This document shows, piece by piece, positions 1-9,774 of a stretch of DNA of 64,000 nt. The DNA is taken from NCBI RefSeq assembly GCF_030758415.1, contig NZ_CP132334.1, positions 2,492,001 through 2,556,000 on the forward strand. The letters are read 5' to 3'. The position numbers and the translations under genes were made by a program. The notes beneath the pieces were generated by a model. It saw nothing but the letters and a program-made list of their open reading frames with translations, was not told the DNA's origin and searched no databases. The stretch is from Parvularcula sp. IMCC14364. Its GTDB lineage: Bacteria; Pseudomonadota; Alphaproteobacteria; Caulobacterales; Parvularculaceae. Position 1 is the stretch's first letter; each line of letters starts with the position of its first letter.

Positions 1-1634
1 ACCCCGGGGGTGTGGGGTTGACTGTCCCTTTCATTGGCAGCGCTTTTTCATCTGTCCTCAAACTCTCTTTGAAGGCACCACGCCTTTCTATGATGGCAGC
101 GATGGTCTTCCCGATATTGGGATTCATCGGAGTAACGACCCTGCCATCCCAGTTCTTTCCGGAAGCAGACAGAAACCAGTTTCATGTTGAGCTGAAACTG
201 TCCCCTCAATCCAGCATTGAAGCCACGGTCGCCGCCACCAGAATAGCGGATGCCGTTCTGGAAGCGCATCCCGAGATTGTCTCCGCCGAATGGTTTGTCG
301 GCTCTTCAGCTCCCTCCTTTTACTATAATGTCATCATGAATACTGACGGTGCCAAGGATTACGCCGAGGCAATGGTGACGACCCGCTCTCTCAAAGGCCT
401 CAAGCAAATCCAGAGCGAGATGCAGGACGCCCTTGAGCGTGCTTTGCCGGATGTGCAGGTCCTTGTACGGACAATCGTTCAGGGGCCACCAACGGAGGCG
501 CCGGTGGAATTGCGCATCACGGGCCGCGACCTCGGCACACTGCAGGAACTGGGCGAACAGGCACGGGCCATTTTTGCGGAGATACCGGAAATCGTTGCTA
601 CAGAAGCCTCCATACCGGGCGGACAACCAAAATTATGGCTTGAAGCAGATGAAGACAGCGCCCGGCAGGCAGGCCTGACCCTTGGACAGGTTGCCGGTGC
701 CATGTCATCAAAACTGCAGGGAGCTCAGGGGGGCAGCATTATTGAAGGGGAAACAGAAATTCCCGTTATAGTGCGCCTGAGTGATCAGTACCGGCGCACA
801 TTTGATGAAGTCGGCTCCATCACCGTAACAAACCCTGCCGCCGCCGGGCAGGCGATTGCGGCAACGCCAGTCAGCAGTCTGGGTGAATTGAAACTGCGCC
901 CTGCCCCGGCCACGATTACACATTACCAGGCAGAGCGCGTAAACCGTATCTCCGGCTATGTTCGGCCTGATGCGCTGCCTTCGACGGCTGTGGAAGCGTT
1001 TCAGAAACTGGCCGCAGAGCGGGATTTCACTATGCCCCCCGGCTATTCATACGGGTTCGGCGGTGATGCCGAAGCGCGCTCTGATGCCGTGGGCAACCTG
1101 CTTGCCTCGGTCGGCCTGATTGTCATTGCAACCATTGCCACGATTGTACTCACCTTTAATTCCTTCCGCCTCATGATAATCGTATTTGCTGTTGCAGGAT
1201 TTGCGATGGGTCTAGGGATGCTGAGCCTGACTGTCTTTGGCTATCCTTTCGGCTTCCAGCCAATCATTGCATTGATGGGATTGATGGGAGTGGCAATCAA
1301 TGCTGCCATCATTATCCTCTCGGGGCTGAGGAATGATCCGGCAGCCGTTGCCGGTGATATTGACGCGATCCGTGACGGCGTCCTTGAAACGGCCCGTCAT
1401 ATCACCTCAACGACTCTCACGACCTTTGCCGGGTTCCTGCCTCTCATCCTTTCGGAAGGTGGCTTCTGGCCACCATTTGCGACCGCCATTGCCGGCGGCG
1501 TCCTGCTTTCAACGATCGTCTCATTCTTCTTTGTGCCCCAGGCCTTTCTGGTTGTGACACGTGGGCGTCCTGTGCGTGCCTTCATAGACGGGCGTCCGGC
1601 CAAAATCAGCCTTGAAGGAGCACTCCATGCTTGA
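1..1634 (+). CDS. RND-family efflux transporter, C-terminal half (5' end outside window)
   Basis: The frame is open to the left edge, so this is the distal part of a longer gene; an in-frame GTG at 12 is probably not the start. About 540 residues are visible, roughly half of a usual 1,000-1,050 residue RND pump. A membrane segment near residues 25-50 is followed by a large periplasmic porter region and then four to five helices near residues 355-520, as in the second half of AcrB/MexB-type proteins. RND pumps are inner-membrane proton/drug antiporters that work with a periplasmic adaptor and a TolC channel. The stop codon overlaps the start of the TolC-like gene that follows, so the two are surely co-transcribed. 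The substrate cannot be told. Confidence 0.9.
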   Translation, partial: PGGVGLTVPFIGSAFSSVLKLSLKAPRLSMMAAMVFPILGFIGVTTLPSQFFPEADRNQFHVELKLSPQSSIEATVAATRIADAVLEAHPEIVSAEWFVGSSAPSFYYNVIMNTDGAKDYAEAMVTTRSLKGLKQIQSEMQDALERALPDVQVLVRTIVQGPPTEAPVELRITGRDLGTLQELGEQARAIFAEIPEIVATEASIPGGQPKLWLEADEDSARQAGLTLGQVAGAMSSKLQGAQGGSIIEGETEIPVIVRLSDQYRRTFDEVGSITVTNPAAAGQAIAATPVSSLGELKLRPAPATITHYQAERVNRISGYVRPDALPSTAVEAFQKLAAERDFTMPPGYSYGFGGDAEARSDAVGNLLASVGLIVIATIATIVLTFNSFRLMIIVFAVAGFAMGLGMLSLTVFGYPFGFQPIIALMGLMGVAINAAIIILSGLRNDPAAVAGDIDAIRDGVLETARHITSTTLTTFAGFLPLILSEGGFWPPFATAIAGGVLLSTIVSFFFVPQAFLVVTRGRPVRAFIDGRPAKISLEGALHA

Positions 1635-2880
1635 ACTCGCTTATCTGTTAGTGCTGGGATCATCAGCGTCTGCTGAAACCATTGATCCTCTTGAGGCGCT
1701 CGCCACTTCCAATCCGGAAATTGCTGCCGCAGAAGCTGAACGCGATGCCGCACAAGCTGACCTGCGCGCAGCGCGCGGTGCCCTGCTGCCGCAAATACGC
1801 ATCGAAGGACAGAGTGGAACACTGGAAGAAACCCTGCGGATTGATGGCATCCCTGGAGAGTTCAGCGGGACGCGCAACCCGAACAGTGCGGCCGCTGTAC
1901 TGGAACAGGCCTTGTTTACCAGTGGGCGCGTTTCAGGCGCTATTGGCGGAGCTGCTGCCTTGCGCAATGCCGCTGAAGCCAATGCCGAAGCGACGCGGCA
2001 GGATATATTCCTCGCCGGTATCATTTCAACAGCCAATCTGGTCCGCGACAGGGAGATTTTGATTGTCCGGGAGCGGAACGAAACTCTGGCACAGGAGCGT
2101 CTTGCAGAATCCAGATCACGCCGCGAGCTGGGACTGGCAACCATCACGGACCTGAAACAGGCAGAAGCCCGAGCTGCGCTTGCAGAAGCTGAGCGTGTGG
2201 CAGCAGCGGGAGCCCTCGCACGTTCTGAAGCTGCCTATCAGCGCGTTTTCGGGCAACAGGCCAGCGCCGCGCTTGCCCTGCCAGTTGCGCCAGAAAATCA
2301 GCCAGCCTCACTTGAAGAAGCCATTGCGCTCGCCCTGCGCGACAACCCTGATCTGGCAACCGCAGAAGAAAGAGCGGACGCGGCCAGATACGCCATCCGG
2401 GAAGCGCGCGGCGCCCGCCTGCCACAAATCGGGCTTGAAGCCCGTGCCGCCTATGCCGATGGTGAGCGTTTTGGTGAAGCCCTTGGAGAAGCAGAGCAAT
2501 ATGGCGTCTTCCTGACCGGCCGTATGGCCCTGTGGAACGGCGGCAGCACTGACGCACAGACACGCGCCGCCAAAGCCAGATCATCCGCAGCTCGCAACCG
2601 TGTTCTGGCAACAGATCGTATCATTCGGGAACAGACCATTTCGGCTTTCAGCGACACACTCAGCAGCGCATCAGTTCTGTCAGCACGCATGGCACAGGTA
2701 ACAGCGGCGCGTGAGGCCCGCAAGGGAGTGACCGAAGAATTCAAGGTGGGTCAACGGACACGCCTTGATATTCTGGATGCAGACCTTGAATTGGCCAATG
2801 CAGAAGTTGCCCGCATCAGTGCCGAGCGAGATCTGATTGTCGCCAGGTATTCGCTGAGCAGGCGTATTGGTGCACTTTAA
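1627..2880 (+). CDS. TolC-family outer-membrane efflux protein
   Basis: This 417-residue protein is the expected outer-membrane exit duct for the RND pump encoded just upstream. The ATG at 1627 is chosen because AAGGAG lies at 1615-1620 at good spacing; a TTG at 1612 would swallow that ribosome site. The first 15 or so residues form a signal peptide ending in SASA. The mature part is Ala/Glu/Arg-rich and has two internally similar halves (each with an EALA..NPD/E-type start and a GALLPQI/GARLPQI-type segment), which is the TolC duplication that forms the alpha-helical barrel. The start overlaps the pump stop codon by 8 bp, which suggests translational coupling. Confidence 0.9.
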   Translation: MLELAYLLVLGSSASAETIDPLEALATSNPEIAAAEAERDAAQADLRAARGALLPQIRIEGQSGTLEETLRIDGIPGEFSGTRNPNSAAAVLEQALFTSGRVSGAIGGAAALRNAAEANAEATRQDIFLAGIISTANLVRDREILIVRERNETLAQERLAESRSRRELGLATITDLKQAEARAALAEAERVAAAGALARSEAAYQRVFGQQASAALALPVAPENQPASLEEAIALALRDNPDLATAEERADAARYAIREARGARLPQIGLEARAAYADGERFGEALGEAEQYGVFLTGRMALWNGGSTDAQTRAAKARSSAARNRVLATDRIIREQTISAFSDTLSSASVLSARMAQVTAAREARKGVTEEFKVGQRTRLDILDADLELANAEVARISAERDLIVARYSLSRRIGAL

Positions 2881-2911
2881 CCAGACTTGAGAAAATCCGC
2901 ATAAATACCCT

Positions 2912-2933
2912 TGATTGCGATTATGTGATTGCG
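2912..2933. promoter_or_regulatory. Direct repeat upstream of the Old Yellow Enzyme gene
   Basis: TGATTGCG occurs at 2912-2919 and again at 2926-2933, a spacing of 14 bp, about 30 bp before the gene start at 2963. It could be an operator for a regulator controlling the flavin oxidoreductase. No regulator gene lies beside it, so this is only a positional suggestion. Confidence 0.2.
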
Positions 2934-2962
2934 CACAAACACTGCAACAGAAAGTGCTGCCC

Positions 2963-4255
2963 ATGACCGCTATCAACGACCCGATCACGTTGCCTTGTGG
3001 GGCGACCCTGAAGAACCGCCTGTGCAAGGCGGCCATGACTGAAGGCCTCGGCGATGACCATAACCGGGCCACGGAACGTCATGTCACGCTCTACCAACGC
3101 TGGGCCCGCGGCGGTGCCGGTCTGCTGCTGACGGGCAATATCATGGTCGACCGGCGCTATCTCGAAAGGCCCGGTAATGTGGCGATTGACGGTCCGCAGA
3201 CTGCCGAACAGATGGCCGCCCTTGGACGTTATGCCTCGGCAGCAACCGAGCACGGCGCACATATCTGGGCGCAGATTTCCCATGCCGGGCGCCAGTCACC
3301 GAAGATCGTGGCCACTGAACCTGTTGGTCCCTCTGCCATCGAACTGGCCTTGCCTGGCGGACAGTTTGGCCGACCGCGCGCGTTGAGCGCGGAAGATATT
3401 GAAGACGTTATCAACCGTTTTGTGGAAGCAGCGCGTGTTGTGCAGGAGGCAGGGTTTACAGGCGTGCAAATCCATGCCGCGCACGGCTATCTGGTGTCTG
3501 AATTCCTGAACCCGCTGACGAACCTGCGCCGTGACGAATGGGGCGGCTCCCTTGAAAATCGCGCCAGACTGCTTCTGCGTATCGTCAGTAGCGTGCGCGA
3601 TAAAGTCGGTCCCGATTTTCCCATTTCTGTGAAACTCAATTCATCCGATTTTCAGAAAGGTGGCTTCTCCCTTGAGGATTGCCTGCAGGTCGTCCGTTGG
3701 CTGAACGATACCAGTATTGACCTGCTTGAGATTTCTGGCGGTAACTATGAGCAACCCAGAATGATGGGCATTGAAGGTATGGAGCCAGTCTTTGAAGAAG
3801 GCATCAGCGCCTCAACCAGAGCGCGCGAAGCCTATTTTATCGCCTATGCCGAGAGAATTGCCGAAATCGCCACCATGCCATTGTTGGTGACGGGCGGTTT
3901 CCGCTCCCGCGCCGGTATGGATGAGGCGCTAACCAGCGGGGCTGCTGACGTGATCGGTCTCGGGCGACCATTATGCGTAGATACGGCATTGCCGGAACAG
4001 TTACTGTCAGGGGACGTTGCAAGCGCCCACTCTTATGAAAAGGAGCTGGCCATTGGTCCTGGAATTTTGGGCCCGGGTTCAGGCATTCCGCTGATCAAGG
4101 CATTGAACGGCTTTGGCGCGATGGCTTTTTTCTACCAGAACATTTTCAGACTTGCAGATGGCCTTCCCGCTAAGCGCAAAATGGCCCTTCTCCCGGCTTT
4201 TATCAAACATCAAAGCCACGAAGCCAAAGCCGCAAAAGCCCTGAAAGGGCGGTAG
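2963..4255 (+). CDS. NADH:flavin oxidoreductase, Old Yellow Enzyme family
   Basis: This 430-residue protein is a TIM-barrel FMN oxidoreductase. The start at 2963 gives the usual family opening (ITLPCGATLKNRLCKAAMTE); a longer frame from 2915 adds an atypical leader. Family marks include the IHAAHGYLVSEFLNPLTNLR-type segment with the substrate-binding His pair and the following RRDEWGGSLENR stretch, and GLGRPLC near the FMN-binding C-terminal side. It lacks the extra 4Fe-4S/FAD domain of 2,4-dienoyl-CoA reductase, so it is a single-domain enzyme like xenobiotic and enone reductases. The C-terminus (residues ~370-430) is longer than in minimal family members. It is a single gene convergent with the kinase that follows. 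The physiological substrate is unknown. Confidence 0.88.
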   Translation: MTAINDPITLPCGATLKNRLCKAAMTEGLGDDHNRATERHVTLYQRWARGGAGLLLTGNIMVDRRYLERPGNVAIDGPQTAEQMAALGRYASAATEHGAHIWAQISHAGRQSPKIVATEPVGPSAIELALPGGQFGRPRALSAEDIEDVINRFVEAARVVQEAGFTGVQIHAAHGYLVSEFLNPLTNLRRDEWGGSLENRARLLLRIVSSVRDKVGPDFPISVKLNSSDFQKGGFSLEDCLQVVRWLNDTSIDLLEISGGNYEQPRMMGIEGMEPVFEEGISASTRAREAYFIAYAERIAEIATMPLLVTGGFRSRAGMDEALTSGAADVIGLGRPLCVDTALPEQLLSGDVASAHSYEKELAIGPGILGPGSGIPLIKALNGFGAMAFFYQNIFRLADGLPAKRKMALLPAFIKHQSHEAKAAKALKGR

Positions 4256-4257
4256 CT

Positions 4258-5457
4258 TCAGCCAGCCATTTTCTCTGTGGAGAGTTGAGTATCCAAGGCT
4301 GTAGCCAGCGCAGCAAAGGCATCGTCCTTTGTTGCAGCATCCGCATCAGGAGCATCGATACGTGGCAGGCAGACTGAAACGCGTGTGCCGGTGCCTTCTT
4401 CGCTGACCAGCCGCATCTCCCCATGATGCAACTCTGTGAGGGCGTGGCAGAGGGCAAGCCCGAGGCCAGTGCCTTTAGCGCCGCGCACGCCTTCCTTATG
4501 CGCCTGAGCAAAGCGTGCGCCGATGCGCTGCTGCGCTTCGCGGCTCATGCCGATGCCGGTATCACTGACAGACAACCAGAGATGGTCTTCATCATAACGC
4601 AAGCGCACAGTAATGCCGCCCTGACGGGTGAACTTGATCGCATTGGACAGAAGGTTGAGCAGGATCTGACGCACCGCGCGGGCATCAACAACAACCGCTG
4701 GCAGATCACGCGCTATATCGGCATTGAGATCCAGTCCTGCAGTTTCGGCGCCCAGCCTGCTGATTTCAACGCAATCGGTAATCAGGTTCTGCAGATCAAC
4801 GGGCTCTTTATCGAGGGTAAATTTGCCCGCTTCCAGTTTCGCCATGTCGAGCAGATCCGACACGAGCGAGAGAAGGTGTTCGCCGCTTTTGTGGATGAGG
4901 TCGGCATATTCGGCATATTTATCGTGGCCGACGGGGCCGAATGTCTCGTTGCGCATCATGTCGGCGAATCCGATCATGGCGCTGAGTGGTGTGCGAATTT
5001 CGTGACTAAGGTCGGCGAGATAACCGGCTCTGGAATCTGCTTCTGTCTCTGCCTTGTCGCGCGCGGCGTGGAGCGCGAGATCGCGCTGACGGCGATCGGT
5101 GATATCCCGGATGATACTGCGTATGCGCCCGGCACGGTCTGCCGAGACGGCAATTTCCGTCCAGCGCACGCGGCCATCCGCTGTCAGGAATCGGCATTCC
5201 GTCCGGCCCTTTGATCCCTTTTCCGCAACTTCTGCGAAAAGCGACATGACACGCGCGCGGTCTGCAGGCGCGAGCATGTTGGTCAGGGATTTTTGGTTCA
5301 GGTCTTCAGGGGTGTGGCCGAGGAGATGGCGCACGGATTCAGAGACCCGGGTCAATCTGCCATCCGGCCGGTGCAGCGCGATCACGTCATCGCTGTCACC
5401 TGACCAGAGCCGGTCAGGATATGCGAAAGGCAGTATACTTTTAACAGCCCTGATCAT
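4258..5457 (-). CDS. PAS-domain sensor histidine kinase, orphan
   Basis: This 399-residue soluble kinase has no membrane segment. A PAS domain spans about residues 20-125 (ending in the typical IIRDITDRR linker), a HisKA dimerisation domain about 145-210 with the phospho-accepting His152 in SHEIRTPLSAMIGF, and an HATPase_c domain to about 370. Its N box is QILLNLLSNAIKF, the G1 box is SDTGIGMS and the G2 box is GTGLGLALCH. No receiver domain is fused and no response regulator lies beside it, so the partner is elsewhere. This architecture resembles alphaproteobacterial PleC/DivJ-like kinases, but the signal and partner cannot be inferred. It is convergent with the flavin oxidoreductase (2 bp apart). 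Confidence 0.92.
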   Translation of the reverse strand: MIRAVKSILPFAYPDRLWSGDSDDVIALHRPDGRLTRVSESVRHLLGHTPEDLNQKSLTNMLAPADRARVMSLFAEVAEKGSKGRTECRFLTADGRVRWTEIAVSADRAGRIRSIIRDITDRRQRDLALHAARDKAETEADSRAGYLADLSHEIRTPLSAMIGFADMMRNETFGPVGHDKYAEYADLIHKSGEHLLSLVSDLLDMAKLEAGKFTLDKEPVDLQNLITDCVEISRLGAETAGLDLNADIARDLPAVVVDARAVRQILLNLLSNAIKFTRQGGITVRLRYDEDHLWLSVSDTGIGMSREAQQRIGARFAQAHKEGVRGAKGTGLGLALCHALTELHHGEMRLVSEEGTGTRVSVCLPRIDAPDADAATKDDAFAALATALDTQLSTEKMAG

Positions 5458-5484
5458 CTTGGATTAACCTTTGACCAACAAATG

Positions 5485-5499
5485 TTAATGCTTCCTAAA
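5485..5499. promoter_or_regulatory. CtrA-like half-site pair upstream of the kinase gene
   Basis: TTAA (5485-5488), seven bases, then TAAA (5496-5499): one base away from the CtrA consensus TTAA-N7-TTAA. It sits about 30 bp upstream of the minus-strand kinase start. Motifs this short are frequent by chance, so confidence is low. Confidence 0.2.
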
Positions 5500-5686
5500 G
5501 AGCCGCGGATTATTCTTTTGAGTGGGCGAAGTGCCTGTATTTATTGCGTTTTCAAGGACGGGCCCGCCGGTATCAGATAAATTTTTTGTTAAAGCCAAAT
5601 TCAGTGATTCACTTTCCCCGAAATGTGTTAATCATCGTACCCGTGTTTGGGGTCAGTTGAGTTTAGGCAAGCGTAAGGAGACATTC

Positions 5687-6691
5687 ATGTCAGGCAGGGC
5701 AGACAGGCAGCAGGATTTTTTTCAGCAGACCCGAAGAGTAACTCCCGCCAGAATGATAAAATCAGCAATAGCATCAATGACTTGCGCCGTCGCCGCTTTC
5801 GGCGCTGCGAGCGCGCAGACACTTGTGCAGCCTGAAATTACGCCCCTGGAGGCCCGCGCCGCCAAATATATCGAATTCCGGAATGACGCGCAGATTGTTG
5901 ATGCCACCCCGATCGACAACGCTAATGTCTCGCGTGATGCCCATAACCGGCTTGCTTCTCATACACCGGAAGACCTTTCCTCCGGCTGGATCGCCTATGC
6001 GGCTCTGGTTGCGGCGGATACGCCCGCCTTTGTTGAATCCATCCAGGCTCGCGTAGCGCAAGACCGGGAAGGCTTTCTTGCCGAGCTGCGCTCCAACCCT
6101 ACGTCCATCCGCAACCTGCCGGGCGCTGAAGCGGCTGTGGACGCGATCCGGATGATGTCTGCCAAGGATGCGACCTATATCGAAGGGATCGGGCAGCGTT
6201 ATATCAGCGAAGCTTATGCCATGCAGAACAAGGGCTGGGCCAAACGGGCACTCAGCAGTGATGGCCCGACACGGCTTTATGAAGCCGAAAACTACTCCTA
6301 TTCCCGGGCACGCATGGCAACGCCTGTACTGCCGGCCACTATGGCTGGCGGCGTGCGCACACCCGGCCTGCAACAGTTTGACCGGATGTGGGGCCCGGCC
6401 TGGTCATCCAGCGTGGCGACACCTATCCGCAATGCGCAGGCCCGGCCAATCATGACACGTGCGCTTGTTCTGGCTGCCAGATATTCCGTAGGCGACCTGA
6501 CGGACTCGATCGTCAATGGCTATGCCAAAAGTGAAAACACCCGTCGCTGCTACTATTCTGCGAAACTGAATCTGGACCAATGTATCTCTGCCACCCGCAC
6601 CTCCACAGAAGAAGTATTCTGTATTGGCAAGCACGGTCTTGGCGAAGTTTCTTCCTGCGTCGGCTGGGTCGCCAATGCAGGTGCCCGCTAG
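5687..6691 (+). CDS. Secreted protein of unknown function
   Basis: I do not recognise this 334-residue protein. The ATG at 5687 is preceded by TAAGGAG (5674-5680). A second candidate, ATG at 5752, would begin directly at a standard signal peptide (MIKSAIASMTCAVAAFGAASAQ); the 5687 start gives a 20-residue hydrophilic extension before it. The mature part is about 290 residues, soluble and mostly helical in composition. Five cysteines cluster in the last 50 residues (RRCYYSAKLNLDQC and beyond), which suggests disulfide bonds in the periplasm. A clear terminator follows. It is a monocistronic unit. Confidence 0.75.
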   Translation: MSGRADRQQDFFQQTRRVTPARMIKSAIASMTCAVAAFGAASAQTLVQPEITPLEARAAKYIEFRNDAQIVDATPIDNANVSRDAHNRLASHTPEDLSSGWIAYAALVAADTPAFVESIQARVAQDREGFLAELRSNPTSIRNLPGAEAAVDAIRMMSAKDATYIEGIGQRYISEAYAMQNKGWAKRALSSDGPTRLYEAENYSYSRARMATPVLPATMAGGVRTPGLQQFDRMWGPAWSSSVATPIRNAQARPIMTRALVLAARYSVGDLTDSIVNGYAKSENTRRCYYSAKLNLDQCISATRTSTEEVFCIGKHGLGEVSSCVGWVANAGAR

Positions 6692-6720
6692 CGCTGGAGC
6701 AAAAAAGCCCTATATCTGAC

Positions 6721-6751
6721 AAAGCCGTCCGCTATTCGGGCGGCTTTTTTT
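6721..6751 (+). terminator. Rho-independent terminator after the secreted-protein gene
   Basis: A stem of AAAGCCGTCCG / CGGGCGGCTTT around a short CTATT loop is followed by a run of eight T. It lies 30 bp after the stop codon at 6691 and ends only 17 bp before the start of the next gene. Confidence 0.85.
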
Positions 6752-6767
6752 GATGAGCCTGACAGAG

Positions 6768-7175
6768 ATGACCATACCTGACTTTCAAACGATCATAGAT
6801 GATTTCTCCTTTCTCGATGACTGGGAGGAGCGCTACAAATATATCATCGACCTTGGCGGGCAGCTTGCCCCGCTGTCGGATGAAGAACTGACCGATACGA
6901 ACAAGGTGCGTGGCTGTGCAAGCCAGGTCTGGCTGACATTTGATGACGTTGATGGCGGCATATTGAAATTCCGTGGCGAGAGTGATGCACATATCGTCAA
7001 GGGCCTGATCGCGCTCCTGATTGCGCTCTATGACGGGCAGACAAAAGCTGATGCTGCCCGCATTGACCCGAAAGCCGAGCTGGCCAAACTCGATCTTCAG
7101 GACCACATTACGCCGCAACGCTCTAACGGACTTGTCTCAATGATCGAGCGTATTCGTGCTCAGACCAGCGCCTGA
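6768..7175 (+). CDS. sufE: SufE-family sulfur acceptor protein
   Basis: This 135-residue protein belongs to the SufE family, which takes persulfide sulfur from the cysteine desulfurase SufS and passes it to the iron-sulfur scaffold. The expected active-site cysteine is Cys50 in KVRGCASQVW, at nearly the same position as Cys51 of the E. coli protein; the N-terminal DWEERYKYIIDLG stretch is also typical. An ATG at 6753 lies in the same frame, but it falls inside the T-tract of the preceding terminator, so the ATG at 6768 is preferred. No other suf gene is in the window. A terminator-like hairpin follows. Confidence 0.9.
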   Translation: MTIPDFQTIIDDFSFLDDWEERYKYIIDLGGQLAPLSDEELTDTNKVRGCASQVWLTFDDVDGGILKFRGESDAHIVKGLIALLIALYDGQTKADAARIDPKAELAKLDLQDHITPQRSNGLVSMIERIRAQTSA

Positions 7176-7192
7176 CGAAAGCTGCACATGCC

Positions 7193-7233
7193 AACCTCAT
7201 CTCCTTTAACAAGGCAGGGTGAGGTTTTTTTTT
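7193..7233 (+). terminator. Terminator-like hairpin after sufE
   Basis: AACCTCA (7193-7199) can pair with TGAGGTT (7220-7226) around a 20-base loop, followed by nine T (7225-7233). It lies about 20 bp downstream of the sufE stop and works in the plus direction only. Confidence 0.65.
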
Positions 7234-7242
7234 CGTTGCCCG

Positions 7243-9774
7243 TTATCTCAGCTCACCGGCTGTCAGAATACTGTGCGGTGACCGGCTGGTCGCAATCCAC
7301 GCCATGACCGTGCCGGCGATGGCGCCCAGCACGCCTGTGATACCAAGCACGGTTAAAAGTTCCGCCCACGCCACAACCCAGGTCGCTTCAAAAACCTGTA
7401 CAACAAGATACCAGGCGGCAAAGAGGCCAATCAGGCCACCGGCAATAACAGCCACCAGCGCCGTCAAGGCAATTTCGAGACTTGTTGCAGCGACAAGCTG
7501 ACCTTGATCTGCGCCGAGGGCACGCTGGATGGCACCTTCATAAATGCGGGCGCGCATCCCGGCGGTGAGTGCCGCAAAGCAGGCCGCTATGCCGGAAAAA
7601 AGGGCGACCAGCGCAATAACCCGAATGGCAACGGTCAACTGGCCAAAGATGCGCGCGGCTGCATCCAGCGCCTCCCGCACACGGAAGATTGTAATGCCGG
7701 GATCAATCCTTGCTACAGCCGCTGCCACAAGATCATCCTGAGCGGGAGACAGGCGCATGAGTACAATGCTGTTCGGATTTGCGGCTTCCAGCGTGCCGGG
7801 TGAAAACATCACGGCAAAATTGCCGCCAAAACCGCCCCAGTCCACACTGCGCAAATTGATCACCCGGGCATCAACCTGACGGCCCAGTATGTCAAAGGTG
7901 AGTATATCACCGACGCCGATGCCTGCTTCCTGAGCGACTTCGATTTCCAGCGACACCAGAAGCGCGCCGGTATAGTCAGCAGGCCACCACTCTCCCTCGA
8001 CAAGCCGCTCCGGCTCGCGCGGCGTTGCCGCATAGGTCACGTCAAGACCGTCCTCCAGAAACCAGCGATTGTCTTCCATGTCATCCGGGTTCAGGCGCGC
8101 GCCATTGCGCGAAATCAATCGAGCAGAAATCATCGGTGTGCGCCGGTAATCCTCCGCCGAAAGGCCGGGAGCAGATTCTGCAACCGCTCTATCCACCGCC
8201 TCTACCTTGTCGAGGGGCACCTGAAACAGCACCATGGAGGGCACATTCTGCGGCGCAATATCCCTGATCTGAGAGATCAGGTTCGACTGTATCTGCACCA
8301 ATGCAAAGAGCAGCGCTGCGCCAAGCCCCAGTGCCGGGGCAGAGCGCGGTGCGAGCGAGCCAAGACCGGCCAGCCCGGCCACGGCCTGCCCGGCAAAACC
8401 ACCCACACGTGGCCGAAGCGCGCGCGCCGCCATTTGCACAAGCTTGCCAAGGCCCCAGAAAATGAAAAAGCTGACCGCTGCCCCAAGCCCAAGCACAAAA
8501 GCCATTTGCGGCACATCACTGGCAAGCGCCCCGATAATCAGTAACAGCACAAACAGGGCAAGGGCGCCCCCCCGTTCGCGCGCAGGTGTTGCCCCTTGCC
8601 CGGCGCGAAACAGGGAAGATGGCGGTGTCACCCGGCCTGCCCCGAGGGGCATCGCGGCAAACGCAAAGGCGGCGACAAAGCCGGCAAGAGCTGCATATAT
8701 CAATGGCTCGGGGAAAATTGCCGCATTAGCTGGAAATGGAAGACGATCACCATAAAGTGCCAGAATGCCAAGAGGGGTCAGGGCACCGGCAACAAGGCCG
8801 ATAATAATTGCAATCACGGCCATCAGGCCGATTTGAACCGCCAGAACCGCCTGCACCTCGCCGCCTGTCGCCCCCAGACTTTTCAGTGTTGCGATGGATT
8901 TCTGACGGCTTTCCACGATACCGCGTGCTGCGGCAGAAACACCAAGCCCGCCCGCGATGAGGGCCGACAGACCGATGAAGCCCAGAAACAATTCCAGTTG
9001 ACCGATCACACCGGACAACCCGTTGACGCCCTGCTCTCTGGTCTGCACGTCTGTTGCATAATCCGGCCACGCTGCTTTGAAGTCCTCAACAAAGGCGTCC
9101 ATGGTCGCACCATCATTCAACAGCACCCGATATTCTGTCTGATAGCGGAAGCCCGCCCCCAGCACACCAAGCGCCGGCATGGCCTCCGCTGAGACAATCA
9201 GACGCGGGGCGAAGGCAAAGCCGCTGGTCAATGTGTCCGGCAGCTTGGTCGCCTGACCGGTTATCATGATGCCGGATTGCGGGAGGGTCAGGCTGTCACC
9301 TGCCTGTGTTGATAATTCATTGAAGACACGATCAAAGGCCAGCGCCCCCCACTGATTATTTTTTCTCTCAAGCGCTTTGCGCCAGTCTGTCGCGCCGTCT
9401 GGCAGATCAACGCTGATGTCCCCCAGCAGGGGATAGTTATCCTCAATGAAAACCAGTTCCACGAGGCGGCGGGCTGCATCACTTTCGCCCATCAGGCGCA
9501 CAACAGTCATTTGGGTCACTTGCCCGCGCGCCTGAAGCCAGGCCTCAGCTTCAGCTGGCAGGGTACGCTGGGCAAAGGAAAGACGAATATCACCGCCGTA
9601 TAAAAGGCGCGACTCACCGGCAAGGCCGGTCTGGAAGGCTTTCGCGGCAGAACCAGAGGCCGCAATCGCAAAGATGCCTAGCACGAGACAGGTGATGAAG
9701 GTCGTTAGCCCTTTGGCACCGCCGCGCAAATCCGACAGGGCCAGAGACAGGATCAGCGGCCAGCGGATATCCAT
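7243..9774 (-). CDS. ybbP: ABC transporter permease, FtsX-like (YbbP type)
   Basis: This 843-residue permease has an N-terminal helix, a large periplasmic region, three helices near residues 260-390, further helices about 410-490, a second periplasmic region and three final helices in the last 120 residues. This is the duplicated FtsX/MacB-permease layout with about ten helices seen in YbbP and related lipid-linked ABC systems. The start at 9774 overlaps the TGA of the ATPase gene (ATGA). It should form the membrane partner of that ATPase. In E. coli the ybbA-ybbP pair sits divergent from tesA, exactly as here. The cargo is not known; lipoprotein or lipid handling is the usual inference. Confidence 0.88.
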   Translation of the reverse strand: MDIRWPLILSLALSDLRGGAKGLTTFITCLVLGIFAIAASGSAAKAFQTGLAGESRLLYGGDIRLSFAQRTLPAEAEAWLQARGQVTQMTVVRLMGESDAARRLVELVFIEDNYPLLGDISVDLPDGATDWRKALERKNNQWGALAFDRVFNELSTQAGDSLTLPQSGIMITGQATKLPDTLTSGFAFAPRLIVSAEAMPALGVLGAGFRYQTEYRVLLNDGATMDAFVEDFKAAWPDYATDVQTREQGVNGLSGVIGQLELFLGFIGLSALIAGGLGVSAAARGIVESRQKSIATLKSLGATGGEVQAVLAVQIGLMAVIAIIIGLVAGALTPLGILALYGDRLPFPANAAIFPEPLIYAALAGFVAAFAFAAMPLGAGRVTPPSSLFRAGQGATPARERGGALALFVLLLIIGALASDVPQMAFVLGLGAAVSFFIFWGLGKLVQMAARALRPRVGGFAGQAVAGLAGLGSLAPRSAPALGLGAALLFALVQIQSNLISQIRDIAPQNVPSMVLFQVPLDKVEAVDRAVAESAPGLSAEDYRRTPMISARLISRNGARLNPDDMEDNRWFLEDGLDVTYAATPREPERLVEGEWWPADYTGALLVSLEIEVAQEAGIGVGDILTFDILGRQVDARVINLRSVDWGGFGGNFAVMFSPGTLEAANPNSIVLMRLSPAQDDLVAAAVARIDPGITIFRVREALDAAARIFGQLTVAIRVIALVALFSGIAACFAALTAGMRARIYEGAIQRALGADQGQLVAATSLEIALTALVAVIAGGLIGLFAAWYLVVQVFEATWVVAWAELLTVLGITGVLGAIAGTVMAWIATSRSPHSILTAGELR

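Noticed and set aside
4423-5214. 263-codon open frame opposite the PAS kinase
   Set aside because: It is antisense to a kinase with complete motifs; the product has no recognisable domain and exists because of codon bias.
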